DNA of 64,000 nucleotides from Streptomyces flavotricini (lineage in GTDB: Bacteria > Actinomycetota > Actinomycetes > Streptomycetales > Streptomycetaceae), in NCBI RefSeq assembly GCF_020639365.1, contig NZ_JAINUL010000001.1:6764910-6828909 (forward strand). Direction: 5' to 3'. Position numbers and translations under genes: made by a program. Shown in pieces: positions 1-7,215 of the stretch (position 1 is its first letter; each line of letters opens with the position of its first letter). The notes under the pieces are model-generated. The model was not told where the DNA came from and searched no databases. It saw only the letters and a program-made list of their open reading frames with translations.

Positions 1-636
1 GGCGGTCGGGGCCGGGACCGTGGCCGCGGGCCGGGGGGCCCGGGGGGCGGCGGGAGCCTCCGGGGCCCGGCGGGGGGCGGTGGGGGCCTCGTCGAAGTAC
101 ACGGGGGAGGGCTTCTCCCCGCTCTCCACGGCCCGTACGGCGGCCAGCAGATCGGCGGCCTTCCCGCTGAGCTTGGCCCCGGCCTCCACGGGCCCCTGCC
201 GCTCCGCCTTGCGGCGCGCGATGCGCTCCCGCTCCACCTTCTGCGCGGCCAACTCGGCGGCGGCCTCGCTGACCACCGGCTGCGCCGGCTCCGCGGCCGC
301 CGGCTCCGTACCGCCGCCGTCCTGCGGCCCGTCGGACCCGGCACCGGCTTCGGAGTCGCCCTCGCCCGCGGCGTCCTCGGCCCCGGGGGCGCCGTCCGGT
401 TCGCCGGGTGCGGCCGCCTCGGCTTCGGCCGTGACGCCGGTCCGCGCGGGGCCGTCCCCGGCCCCGCCCGTTCCCGGAACCGGGGGCTCCGCCCCCGGAG
501 CCCCGCTCCCGGCTCCGCCGGAGCGAGCCGCGCCTTCGGCGCCTTCCGCGGTCCCGGCGGGCTCCGCCGTATCCGGGTCGGGGGTGGGCGGGGTGGCCGC
601 GGAAGCGGCTTGCGCGGCTTGGCGGTCCGTGCTCAC
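1..636 (-). CDS. Ala/Pro/Gly-rich protein, N-terminal part (runs off the window)
   Basis: The minus-strand frame is open from GTG at 636 to the window edge (212 codons seen). The first ~120 residues are low-complexity Ala/Gly/Pro/Glu and probably disordered. Then comes a charged, likely helical stretch (ERERIARRKAERQGP) and a conserved-looking segment (AKLSGKAADLLAAVRAVESG) before another Pro/Ala linker. The start is set by a GTGA overlap with the stop of the aldo/keto reductase gene, which suggests translational coupling. I do not recognise a catalytic domain in this part. From memory, some Streptomyces helix-hairpin-helix/ATPase proteins begin this way, but that is a weak inference. Confidence 0.6.
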   Translation of the reverse strand, partial: MSTDRQAAQAASAATPPTPDPDTAEPAGTAEGAEGAARSGGAGSGAPGAEPPVPGTGGAGDGPARTGVTAEAEAAAPGEPDGAPGAEDAAGEGDSEAGAGSDGPQDGGGTEPAAAEPAQPVVSEAAAELAAQKVERERIARRKAERQGPVEAGAKLSGKAADLLAAVRAVESGEKPSPVYFDEAPTAPRRAPEAPAAPRAPRPAATVPAPTA

Positions 637-1628
637 AGAGTGCTCCAGTCGTGGTCGGGGTAGCGGTGCACGGGCGCCGACACATCGTCCAGCGCCCGGC
701 AGATCTCCTCCGGAAGAGTAAGCGGCTCCACCGACAACGCCTCGCTGAGCTGCGCGGACGTCCTTGCGCCCACGATCGGCGCGACCACCCCGGGCCGGTC
801 CCGGATCCACGCCAGCGCCACCTGCAGCGGGGTCACCGCCAGCCCCTGGGCGGCCGTCGCCACCGCGTCCACGATGCCGCCCGCCGCCCCGTCCAGGTAC
901 GGGTCCACGAAGCCGGCCATGGTCGGGGAGGCGGCCCGGGAGTCCGCCGGGGTCGTGCCGTCCCGGTACTTGCCCGTCAGGACGCCGCGGCCCAGAGGGG
1001 AGGAGGGAAGCAGCCCGACCCCCAGGTCCAGGGCCGCGGGCAGGACCTCGCGCTCCACGCCCCGCTGGAGCAGCGAGTACTCCATCTGCGCCGATGCCAG
1101 TCGAGTCCGTGGTCCCGGCGCCGCCAGCTGCCACGTCGCCGCCTTCGCCAGCTGCCAGCCCGAGAAGCCCGCCACCCCCGCGTACCGGGCCCGGCCGCTG
1201 CTCACCGCCAGGTCCAGCGCATGGAGGGTCTCCTCCAGCGGGGTCAGCGGGTCGAACGCGTGCACCTGCCACAGGTCGACGTGGTCCGTGCCGAGCCGGG
1301 ACAGCGAATCGTCCAGGGCGGCCAGGAGGTGCCCGCGCGAGCCGTCGACCCGGCGGTCGGCGGCCCGGACCGAGCCCGACTTCGTCGCGATCACCAGGTC
1401 ACGGCGCGGGACCAGTCCGTCGATCAATTGCCCCAGCAGGTACTCCGCCTCACCGCCCCCGTACACGTCGGCGGTGTCGACGAGCGTCCCGCCCGCCTCC
1501 CAGAACGTCTTCAACTGCTCGGCAGCTCCCGACTCGTCCGGGCCCTCCGCAGAACGGCCCCAGGTCAGGGTGCCGAGGCCGATCCGGGACACGCGCAGTC
1601 CGGTGCGGCCGAGATGCCTCTGCTCCAT
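633..1628 (-). CDS. Aldo/keto reductase
   Basis: NADPH-dependent oxidoreductase with a TIM barrel, 331 aa, normal length for the family. The catalytic tetrad is visible: Asp51 and Tyr56 in DTADVYGGGE, Lys83 in ATKSG, and His123 in QVHAFD. The C-terminal cofactor-binding part (PIVGARTSAQLSEAL) is present. The substrate cannot be told from sequence. There is no good ribosome-binding site. A TAGTCT hexamer (minus strand, 1642-1637) lies 8 nt before the ATG, so the message may be leaderless. It overlaps the downstream Ala/Pro-rich gene by 4 nt and is divergent from the LLM oxidoreductase. Confidence 0.9.
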   Translation of the reverse strand: MEQRHLGRTGLRVSRIGLGTLTWGRSAEGPDESGAAEQLKTFWEAGGTLVDTADVYGGGEAEYLLGQLIDGLVPRRDLVIATKSGSVRAADRRVDGSRGHLLAALDDSLSRLGTDHVDLWQVHAFDPLTPLEETLHALDLAVSSGRARYAGVAGFSGWQLAKAATWQLAAPGPRTRLASAQMEYSLLQRGVEREVLPAALDLGVGLLPSSPLGRGVLTGKYRDGTTPADSRAASPTMAGFVDPYLDGAAGGIVDAVATAAQGLAVTPLQVALAWIRDRPGVVAPIVGARTSAQLSEALSVEPLTLPEEICRALDDVSAPVHRYPDHDWSTL

Positions 1629-1696
1629 GACCGCTGAGACTACTGGGGCACTGCCGCGGGAGGCCTTGGCGCGCTACAGTCCCCCGCAGACGTACG

Positions 1697-1710
1697 TTAC
1701 TGATCGGTAA
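1697..1710. promoter_or_regulatory. Palindromic candidate operator TTACTGATCGGTAA
   Basis: A 14-bp inverted repeat (12 of 14 positions symmetric) lies in the 109-bp gap between two divergent oxidoreductase genes, 27 bp upstream of the LLM oxidoreductase start. TTAC...GTAA palindromes of this kind are typical of TetR-family sites. The regulator is unknown and none is encoded next to it. Confidence 0.4.
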
Positions 1711-1737
1711 ACCGGCAAGACCGTAAGGGGACGACAC

Positions 1738-2787
1738 ATGCGGCTCGGCATCAATCTCGGCTACTGGGGCGCTGGCATGGACGCCGACAACCTGGCCGTG
1801 GCCCAGGAGGCGGACCGTCTCGGCTACGACGTCTGCTGGGCGGCGGAGGCCTACGGCTCCGACGCCCCGACCGTGCTCGCCTGGGTCGCCGCCCAGACCG
1901 AGCGCATCGACGTCGGCTCCGCGATCCTCCAGATCCCGGCCCGCCAGCCCGCGATGACCGCCATGACGGCCGCCACCCTCGACTCCCTCACCAAGGGCCG
2001 CTTCCGGCTCGGCCTCGGCGTCTCCGGCCCCCAGGTCTCCGAGGGCTGGTACGGCGTCAAGTTCGACAAGCCGCTCGCACGCACCCGCGAGTACGTGGAG
2101 ATCGTCCGCAAGGCCATGACCCGCGAGCGCCTCAGCTACGAGGGGGAGCACTGGACCCTCCCGCTGCCCGGCGGCCCCGGCAAGCCGATCAAGCTCACCG
2201 TGCACCCGGAGCGCGAGCACATCCCGCTCTACATCGCCGCCATCGGGCCCAAGAACCTGGAGCAGACCGGCGAGATCGCCGACGGCGCCCTGCTCATCTT
2301 CCCCGCCGCCGAGCACCTGGAAGCCACCGCGCTCACCCACATCCGGGCGGGCCGCGAGAAGGCCGGGCTGACCATGGAGGGCTTCGACGTCTGCCCGACG
2401 GTCCCGCTGGCCGTCGGCGAGGACGTGACCGCCCTGGCCGACATGTTCCGCCCGTACACCGCCCTGTACGTCGGCGGCATGGGCAGCCGGAAGCAGAACT
2501 TCTACAACCAGCTCGCCCAGCGCATGGGCTACGAGAAGGAAGCCGCCGAGATCCAGGACAAGTACCTGGCGGGCGACAAGACGGGCGCGGCCGCGGCCGT
2601 CCCGCACTCGCTGATCGACTCGACCACCCTGCTCGGCTCCGTCGAGCGGATCGCGGACGGGATGCGGGCCTACGCCGAGGCCGGGGTCACCACCCTCACG
2701 CTCGCCCCGGCCGGTTTCACGCTGGACGAGCGGATCACCGCCCTGCGGGCCGGTACGGAGGCCATGGAGCGCGCCGGCCTGGCGTAA
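1738..2787 (+). CDS. LLM-class F420-dependent oxidoreductase
   Basis: 349-aa luciferase-like monooxygenase-fold protein. Features typical of the F420-dependent branch are the N-terminal MRLGINLGYWG strand, the IQQ-like IPARQPAMTAMTAATLDSLT segment and RFRLGLGVSGPQ. The family uses F420 (sometimes FMN) for hydride transfer. The substrate is unknown. The start has a Shine-Dalgarno-like AAGGGGA 7 nt upstream. It is probably transcribed alone: a palindromic site lies upstream and a hairpin follows at 2807-2847. Confidence 0.88.
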   Translation: MRLGINLGYWGAGMDADNLAVAQEADRLGYDVCWAAEAYGSDAPTVLAWVAAQTERIDVGSAILQIPARQPAMTAMTAATLDSLTKGRFRLGLGVSGPQVSEGWYGVKFDKPLARTREYVEIVRKAMTRERLSYEGEHWTLPLPGGPGKPIKLTVHPEREHIPLYIAAIGPKNLEQTGEIADGALLIFPAAEHLEATALTHIRAGREKAGLTMEGFDVCPTVPLAVGEDVTALADMFRPYTALYVGGMGSRKQNFYNQLAQRMGYEKEAAEIQDKYLAGDKTGAAAAVPHSLIDSTTLLGSVERIADGMRAYAEAGVTTLTLAPAGFTLDERITALRAGTEAMERAGLA

Positions 2788-2806
2788 AGCCCGGGAAAGG
2801 CCCCTG

Positions 2807-2847
2807 CGGCCGTGGTGGGGGCTCGGGGGTCTTCCCCGCCACGGCCG
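2807..2847 (+). terminator. Hairpin terminator after the LLM oxidoreductase
   Basis: A 14-bp stem (one G-U wobble) joins 2807-2820 with 2834-2847 around a 13-nt loop, 19 nt after the stop codon. There is no clear U-run, as is common for Streptomyces terminators. Confidence 0.6.
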
Positions 2848-2973
2848 ACACAGGCACAACGCGTGCGGCGCCCTCCGGGTTACGCCCGCGCCCCGCGCCT
2901 TCGCTTCGTTCATTCGGCCGAGCGGCGCCACCCCTCGGTTGCCGGGCACCCGGATCGGCCGTTGACTCGATGC

Positions 2974-3762
2974 ATGCTCTCTGCCCGCAGCCTGTTCCAG
3001 GAGATCGTCGACAACGACGACTCGTTCCAGCTGTTCTGCTCCATCGCCGCCAGCGGGGAGTCCCAGGGCGGCTGGGAGAACGCCCGGATCGCGGCGCTGG
3101 TGCCCGACGGCATGCGCGACCTCGCGCCGAAGATCACCCGGCACGGCGCCGACGAGGACAAGCACGGCCGGATCTTCAACGCCCTGCTCCGCAAGCGCGG
3201 CCTGCCGCCCGTCCCCGTGCCGCCGGAGACCGACTACACCATGCTGCTGGAGCGCCGCGGCATCGGCCTCGCGCACGAGAAGCTGCGCCGCGACGAGCCG
3301 CTGACCGAGGGGGACATCGTCGTCTACCTCGCCCACAGCCGGGTCACCGAGCAGCGCGCCGCCGACCAGATGACCATGCTCGTCCGTCAGTTCGGGGACC
3401 ACCCCGAGGTCGGCAAGGCCGTGCGCATGATCAGCCACGACGAGGACAACCACCTCGCCTACTGCCACGAGGAGCTGCTCCGCCTCGTCCGCGAGGGGCA
3501 CGGCCGGACCATCCAGCGGGTGCTGCGCGACAGCGCCCTCGCCGAGATCTCCATCTACCGGGACGTGAGCCTCGCCGTCATGGACCACATGGGCCGGCTG
3601 CTGCGCTGGCCCGCGCCCAAGGCGGCCGCGCTGGCCGCCGGGATCCGGGCGGCGTACGCGTACGAGCGGTTCGCCGGCTGGCACCGGATGATCAGCCTGC
3701 GCATGCCCGAGCGGCGCGACGCGCTGGGCGGCGTACCGCTGAGCACGCCCGAGTACGCGTAG
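2974..3762 (+). CDS. Ferritin-like diiron-type protein
   Basis: 262 aa when started at the ATG at 2974, which gives the natural MLSARSLFQEIVDNDDSF beginning. The frame upstream is open but reads as non-coding Pro/Arg-rich sequence. Predicted all-helical, with carboxylate/His motifs spaced as in ferritin-like four-helix bundles: Glu29/Glu35, DEDKH (60-64), a VTEQR glutamate, and HDEDNH near residue 160. These could bind two metals. The function is not established; the C-terminal part lacks obvious motifs. No strong ribosome-binding site is visible, and a TTGACT hexamer lies just upstream (2962-2967). Confidence 0.75.
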   Translation: MLSARSLFQEIVDNDDSFQLFCSIAASGESQGGWENARIAALVPDGMRDLAPKITRHGADEDKHGRIFNALLRKRGLPPVPVPPETDYTMLLERRGIGLAHEKLRRDEPLTEGDIVVYLAHSRVTEQRAADQMTMLVRQFGDHPEVGKAVRMISHDEDNHLAYCHEELLRLVREGHGRTIQRVLRDSALAEISIYRDVSLAVMDHMGRLLRWPAPKAAALAAGIRAAYAYERFAGWHRMISLRMPERRDALGGVPLSTPEYA

Positions 3763-3775
3763 CCGCCGCTGCCGG

Positions 3776-4768
3776 CTACAGCCAGCCGCGGGTCTTGAAC
3801 AGGCGGTGCAGACCCAGACAGGCGCCCACCATCACCAGGATCACGGCCGGATAGCCCCAGGGCTGCCGCAGCTCCCACATGTGGTCGAAGTTCATCCCGT
3901 AGATGCCCGCCACCATCGTCGGGACCGCGGCCATCGCCGCCCAGGCCGAGATCTTGCGCATGTCGTCGTTCTGCCGGACGCCCATCTGGGCCAGGTGCGC
4001 GGCCAGCGCGTCCGACAGCAGCCGGTCCAGGCCCTCGATGTACTCGCTCGCCTTGGTCAGGTGATCGGCGACGTCGCGGAAGAACGGCTGCGCGTGCTCG
4101 TGGACGAAGGGCACGTTCCCGAAGGCCAGCCGGTCCATCGGCTGGAGCAGCGGGCTCGTCGCCCGGCGGAACTCCAGCACCTGCCGCTTGAAGCCGTAGA
4201 TCCGGGCGGCGGTGTTCTTGGTGTCCGTGGCCTGCGGGGCGAAGACCTCGGCCTCCACCTCCTCCAGGTCGCCCTGCAGCTCGGCCGCGACCTCGATGTA
4301 GTGGTCGACCACCGCGTCGGACACCGCGTACAGCACCGCCGTCGGGCCGTGCCGCAGGACCTCCGGCTCGTGCTCCAGCCGGTGGCGCACCGCGCTCAGC
4401 GCGGCCCCCTCGCCGTGCCGGACCGTGACCACGAAGGAGTCGCCGATGAAGAGCATCAGCTCGCCCGTGGTCACCGTGTCGGTGTCGTCGTCGTACATGA
4501 CCGGCTTGAGGACGACGAACAGCGAGTCGTCGTACACCTCCAGCTTGGGGCGCTGGTGCGCGGTCAGCGCGTCCTCCACCGCCAGCCTGTGCAGCCGGAA
4601 CTCCTTGCTGACGTGCTCGAACTCCTCCTCCGTCGGCTCGTACATGCCGACCCAGAGGAAGGCGTCTCCACTGGCCCGCGCCTCGTCGAGGGCGTCCGAG
4701 AGGTCCTCGGGCGCAGGAGAGCGGCGGCCGTCCCGGTACATGGCGCAGTCGACTATCACGGACCGCAT
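3776..4768 (-). CDS. corA: CorA-family magnesium/cobalt transport protein
   Basis: Divalent cation channel, 330 aa. The long acidic, helical cytoplasmic N-terminal domain is followed by two C-terminal membrane helices (about 270-290 and 306-325). The diagnostic GMN signature closes the first helix (YGMNF, residues 291-293). The ATG at 4768 gives MRSVIVDCAMYRDG; the longer upstream frame lacks family-like sequence. CorA forms homopentamers gated by intracellular Mg2+ (family knowledge). It is convergent with the ferritin-like gene (13 bp gap) and divergent from the phosphatase gene (55 bp gap). Confidence 0.93.
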   Translation of the reverse strand: MRSVIVDCAMYRDGRRSPAPEDLSDALDEARASGDAFLWVGMYEPTEEEFEHVSKEFRLHRLAVEDALTAHQRPKLEVYDDSLFVVLKPVMYDDDTDTVTTGELMLFIGDSFVVTVRHGEGAALSAVRHRLEHEPEVLRHGPTAVLYAVSDAVVDHYIEVAAELQGDLEEVEAEVFAPQATDTKNTAARIYGFKRQVLEFRRATSPLLQPMDRLAFGNVPFVHEHAQPFFRDVADHLTKASEYIEGLDRLLSDALAAHLAQMGVRQNDDMRKISAWAAMAAVPTMVAGIYGMNFDHMWELRQPWGYPAVILVMVGACLGLHRLFKTRGWL

Positions 4769-4810
4769 TCTCCCCCGCCCGCACCCGGCCCGCACGCAAC
4801 GGCCACGCCT

Positions 4811-4816
4811 TAGGCT
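4811..4816 (+). promoter_or_regulatory. -10 hexamer TAGGCT, 7 nt before the phosphatase ATG
   Basis: TAGGCT matches the Streptomyces vegetative -10 pattern TANNNT. It ends 7 nt before the ATG at 4824, and no Shine-Dalgarno sequence fits in between. Transcription would start at or beside the A of the start codon, giving a leaderless mRNA. Confidence 0.5.
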
Positions 4817-4823
4817 GGGCGCC

Positions 4824-5558
4824 ATGGCCACGCTGATCCTCGTACGACACGGGCGGTCCACCGCCAACACCGCAGGGCTGCTCGCCGGATGGACCCCGGG
4901 AGTGGCCCTTGACGAGCGCGGCGCCGAGCAGGCGGCCGCGCTGCCCGGGCGGCTCGCCGCGGTCCCGCTCGCCGCCGCCGTCACCAGCCCGCTCCAGCGC
5001 TGCAAGGAGACCCTCGCCCCGCTGCTCGCCGCGCGCCCGGAGCTGGCGCTGCACACCGACGACCGGATCGGCGAATGCCACTACGGGGACTGGTCCAACC
5101 GCAAGCTCTCGGAGCTCTCCGACGAACCCCTGATGAAGATCGTCCAGCAGCACCCCTCGGCCGCCGCCTTCCCCGGCGGGGAGTCGATGCGCGCCATGCA
5201 GGCGCGCGCCGTGGACGCCGTACGGGAGTGGAACGCGCGCGTCGAGGAGGAGCACGGGAGCGACGCCGTCTTCCTGATGTGCTCCCACGGGGACATCATC
5301 AAATCCCTCGTCGCGGACGCCCTGGGCATGCACCTGGACCTCTTCCAGCGCATCCACGTGGACCCCTGCTCGGTCACGGCCGTCCGCTACACGCCGACGC
5401 GCCCCTTCCTGCTCCGGCTCGGCGACACCGGGGACTTCGGCTCCCTCGCCCCGCGTCCCGCCCCGGCACCGGACGCCGCGGCGGACACGCGGACCTTCGA
5501 GAGCGCGACCGAGGACGGCGGGAACGCCGTCGTGGGGGGCGGTGCGGGCGCGGCGTGA
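4824..5558 (+). CDS. Histidine phosphatase, MSMEG_4193 family
   Basis: 244-aa member of the histidine phosphatase (phosphoglycerate-mutase-like) superfamily. The catalytic loop RHGRST (Arg8, His9) is at the N-terminus. The second essential histidine is in MCSHGD, and the conserved acid/arginine region is EYR-like ECHYGDW. It corresponds to the actinobacterial MSMEG_4193 family, which travels with DUF3090 and SCO1664-family genes and often with mshC. That context makes a role in mycothiol or inositol metabolism attractive but unproven. The C-terminal ~50 residues are a Pro/Ala-rich tail. The start is the ATG that gives MATLILVRHG. Confidence 0.88.
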   Translation: MATLILVRHGRSTANTAGLLAGWTPGVALDERGAEQAAALPGRLAAVPLAAAVTSPLQRCKETLAPLLAARPELALHTDDRIGECHYGDWSNRKLSELSDEPLMKIVQQHPSAAAFPGGESMRAMQARAVDAVREWNARVEEEHGSDAVFLMCSHGDIIKSLVADALGMHLDLFQRIHVDPCSVTAVRYTPTRPFLLRLGDTGDFGSLAPRPAPAPDAAADTRTFESATEDGGNAVVGGGAGAA

Positions 5559-5571
5559 TCGAACGGCGCAG

Positions 5572-5577
5572 TAGGGT
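5572..5577 (+). promoter_or_regulatory. -10 hexamer TAGGGT upstream of the DUF3090 gene
   Basis: TAGGGT fits the Streptomyces -10 pattern and lies 72 bp before the DUF3090 start, in the 85-bp gap after the phosphatase gene. No convincing -35 is seen. Confidence 0.35.
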
Positions 5578-5643
5578 GGACTGGCTCAAATAATCGCCGC
5601 CCCGTGCAGCACCGCCACCGCCACCGAGACTTGGAGACTGGAC

Positions 5644-6234
5644 GTGCCCCGTCAGGTGTTCCTCTACGACCCGCCGGACCGCTTCGTGGCGGGCACGGTC
5701 GGCCTGCCGGGACGCCGTACGTTCTTCCTGCAGGCCTCCTCCGGCCCCCGCGTCACCAGCGTCTCCCTGGAGAAGACCCAGGTCGCGGCGCTGGCCGAGC
5801 GGATGGACGAGCTGCTGGACGAGGTCGTACGGCGCACCGGGGGCAACGCCCCGGTCCCGGCCGTCGCCCCCGCCGAGGCCGCCGACACCGCACCGCTGGA
5901 CGTCCCGGTCGACGAGGAGTTCCGCGTCGGCACCATGGCCCTGGCCTGGGACGGTGAGGAACAGCGGATGATCGTCGAGGCGCAGGCGCTGGTGGAGCTC
6001 GACGCCGACTCGGAGGAGGACCTCGCCGAGGCGGAGGAGCGACTGCTCCAGGACGAGGAGAACGGCCCGCCGATGCTGCGGGTCCGCCTCACCGGCGCCC
6101 AGGCCCGGGCCTTCGCCAAGCGGGCCCTGGACGTGGTCAACGCGGGCCGGCCGCCGTGCCCGCTCTGCAGCCTGCCGCTGGACCCCGAGGGGCACGTCTG
6201 CCCGCGCCAGAACGGCTACCGGCGCCAGGCGTGA
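5644..6234 (+). CDS. DUF3090 family protein
   Basis: 196-aa conserved actinobacterial protein (DUF3090/TIGR03847 type) of unknown function. It starts PRQVFLYDPPDRFVAGTVG and contains EDLAEAEERLL and VRLTGAQARAFAKRAL. It ends in a likely zinc-binding tail, CPLCSLPLDPEGHVC, with ligands Cys, Cys, His and Cys. The GTG start follows GGAGA by 6 nt. The stop overlaps the next gene by 4 nt (GTGA), so it is translationally coupled to the kinase-like protein. Confidence 0.85.
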   Translation: MPRQVFLYDPPDRFVAGTVGLPGRRTFFLQASSGPRVTSVSLEKTQVAALAERMDELLDEVVRRTGGNAPVPAVAPAEAADTAPLDVPVDEEFRVGTMALAWDGEEQRMIVEAQALVELDADSEEDLAEAEERLLQDEENGPPMLRVRLTGAQARAFAKRALDVVNAGRPPCPLCSLPLDPEGHVCPRQNGYRRQA

Positions 6235-7094
6235 GCGCCACGGGGGAACTTGAGGAGCTGCTCGCCCGGGGCGAGCTCAGGGTCGTCGGCCGGATCCGCG
6301 AGGCGTCCAACGCCGTGCTGCTGTGCTCGGTGGCGTACGGGGGCGTGAGCGCCGACTGCGTCTACAAGCCCGTCAAGGGCGAGCGCCCGCTGTGGGACTT
6401 CCCGGACGGGAACCTGGCCCAGCGCGAGGTCGCCGCCTACCTGGTCTCCGAGGCCACGGGATGGGGCCTGGTGCCGCCGACCGTGCTGCGCGACGGGCCG
6501 TACGGCGAGGGCATGGTCCAGCTGTGGATCGAGTCCGGGGCCGAAGGGAGCGCGAGCGGGGACGGGGATTCCGGAGACGCCGGGCCCCCGGCCGGGGAGA
6601 GCGGCGACGGCAGCGGCCTCCTCGCCCTCGTGGAGGGCGAGGAGGCGGGGGAGGGCTGGAAGCCGGTCGCCCTCGCCGACGTCGGGGAGGGCCGCACCGC
6701 CCTGCTCGTCCACGCCGACGACCCGCGGCTGCGCCGGCTCGCCGTCCTCGACGCCGTGATCAACAACGGCGACCGCAAGGGCGGCCACCTGCTGCCCGCA
6801 CCCGGCGGGCGGCTCTACGGCATCGACCACGGCGTGACCTTCCACCGTGAGGACAAGCTGCGCACCCTGCTCTGGGGCTGGGCGGGCGAACCGCTGACCG
6901 ACGAGGCGCGCGAGGTGCTCACCGCCCTGGCGGCCCGGCTGGCCGACGGGGAGCCGCTCGCCACCCGGCTGGCCGAACTGATCACCCCGGTCGAGCTGGC
7001 CGCCGTACGGGACCGCGTGGCCGATCTGCTGCGCACCGGAGTGCACCCGCGGCCGTCCGGGCAGTGGCCGGCCATCCCCTGGCCGCCGGTCTGA
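6231..7094 (+). CDS. SCO1664-family protein (PI3/4-kinase-like fold)
   Basis: 287-aa protein started at the GTG that overlaps the DUF3090 stop codon. It resembles phosphatidylinositol 3-/4-kinase-like proteins. There is a Lys in YKPVKGERPL that could bind ATP phosphate, a catalytic-loop-like INNGDRKGGH (177-186), and a metal-binding-loop-like YGIDHGVTFH around residue 199. An acidic Gly/Ser/Asp-rich insertion (about 105-135) separates the lobes. The substrate is unknown. The conserved link to a histidine phosphatase, a DUF3090 protein and mshC suggests a shared pathway. Confidence 0.8.
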   Translation: MSATGELEELLARGELRVVGRIREASNAVLLCSVAYGGVSADCVYKPVKGERPLWDFPDGNLAQREVAAYLVSEATGWGLVPPTVLRDGPYGEGMVQLWIESGAEGSASGDGDSGDAGPPAGESGDGSGLLALVEGEEAGEGWKPVALADVGEGRTALLVHADDPRLRRLAVLDAVINNGDRKGGHLLPAPGGRLYGIDHGVTFHREDKLRTLLWGWAGEPLTDEAREVLTALAARLADGEPLATRLAELITPVELAAVRDRVADLLRTGVHPRPSGQWPAIPWPPV

Positions 7095-7203
7095 GCAGGC
7101 CGGTCCGGGCGGACGCCGCTCTGGCACAGATCCAGCGAGACCGCAAGACCGCCGATCAAGCCAACAGTGCAGGTCCGGTTCGTTTTCGGAACACGCGTCC
7201 GGT

Positions 7204-7209
7204 TAGGCT
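7204..7209 (+). promoter_or_regulatory. -10 hexamer TAGGCT, 6 nt before the mshC ATG
   Basis: TAGGCT is followed by 6 nt and then the ATG at 7216, with no ribosome-binding site in between. The predicted transcription start is the A of the start codon, so mshC is probably leaderless. No good -35 is visible at 17-18 bp spacing. Confidence 0.5.
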
Positions 7210-7215
7210 CGACGC

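Noticed and set aside
20..721. Plus-strand open frame at the left edge
   Set aside because: It is antisense to the coupled Ala/Pro-rich gene and the end of the aldo/keto reductase, is low complexity, and has no ribosome site.
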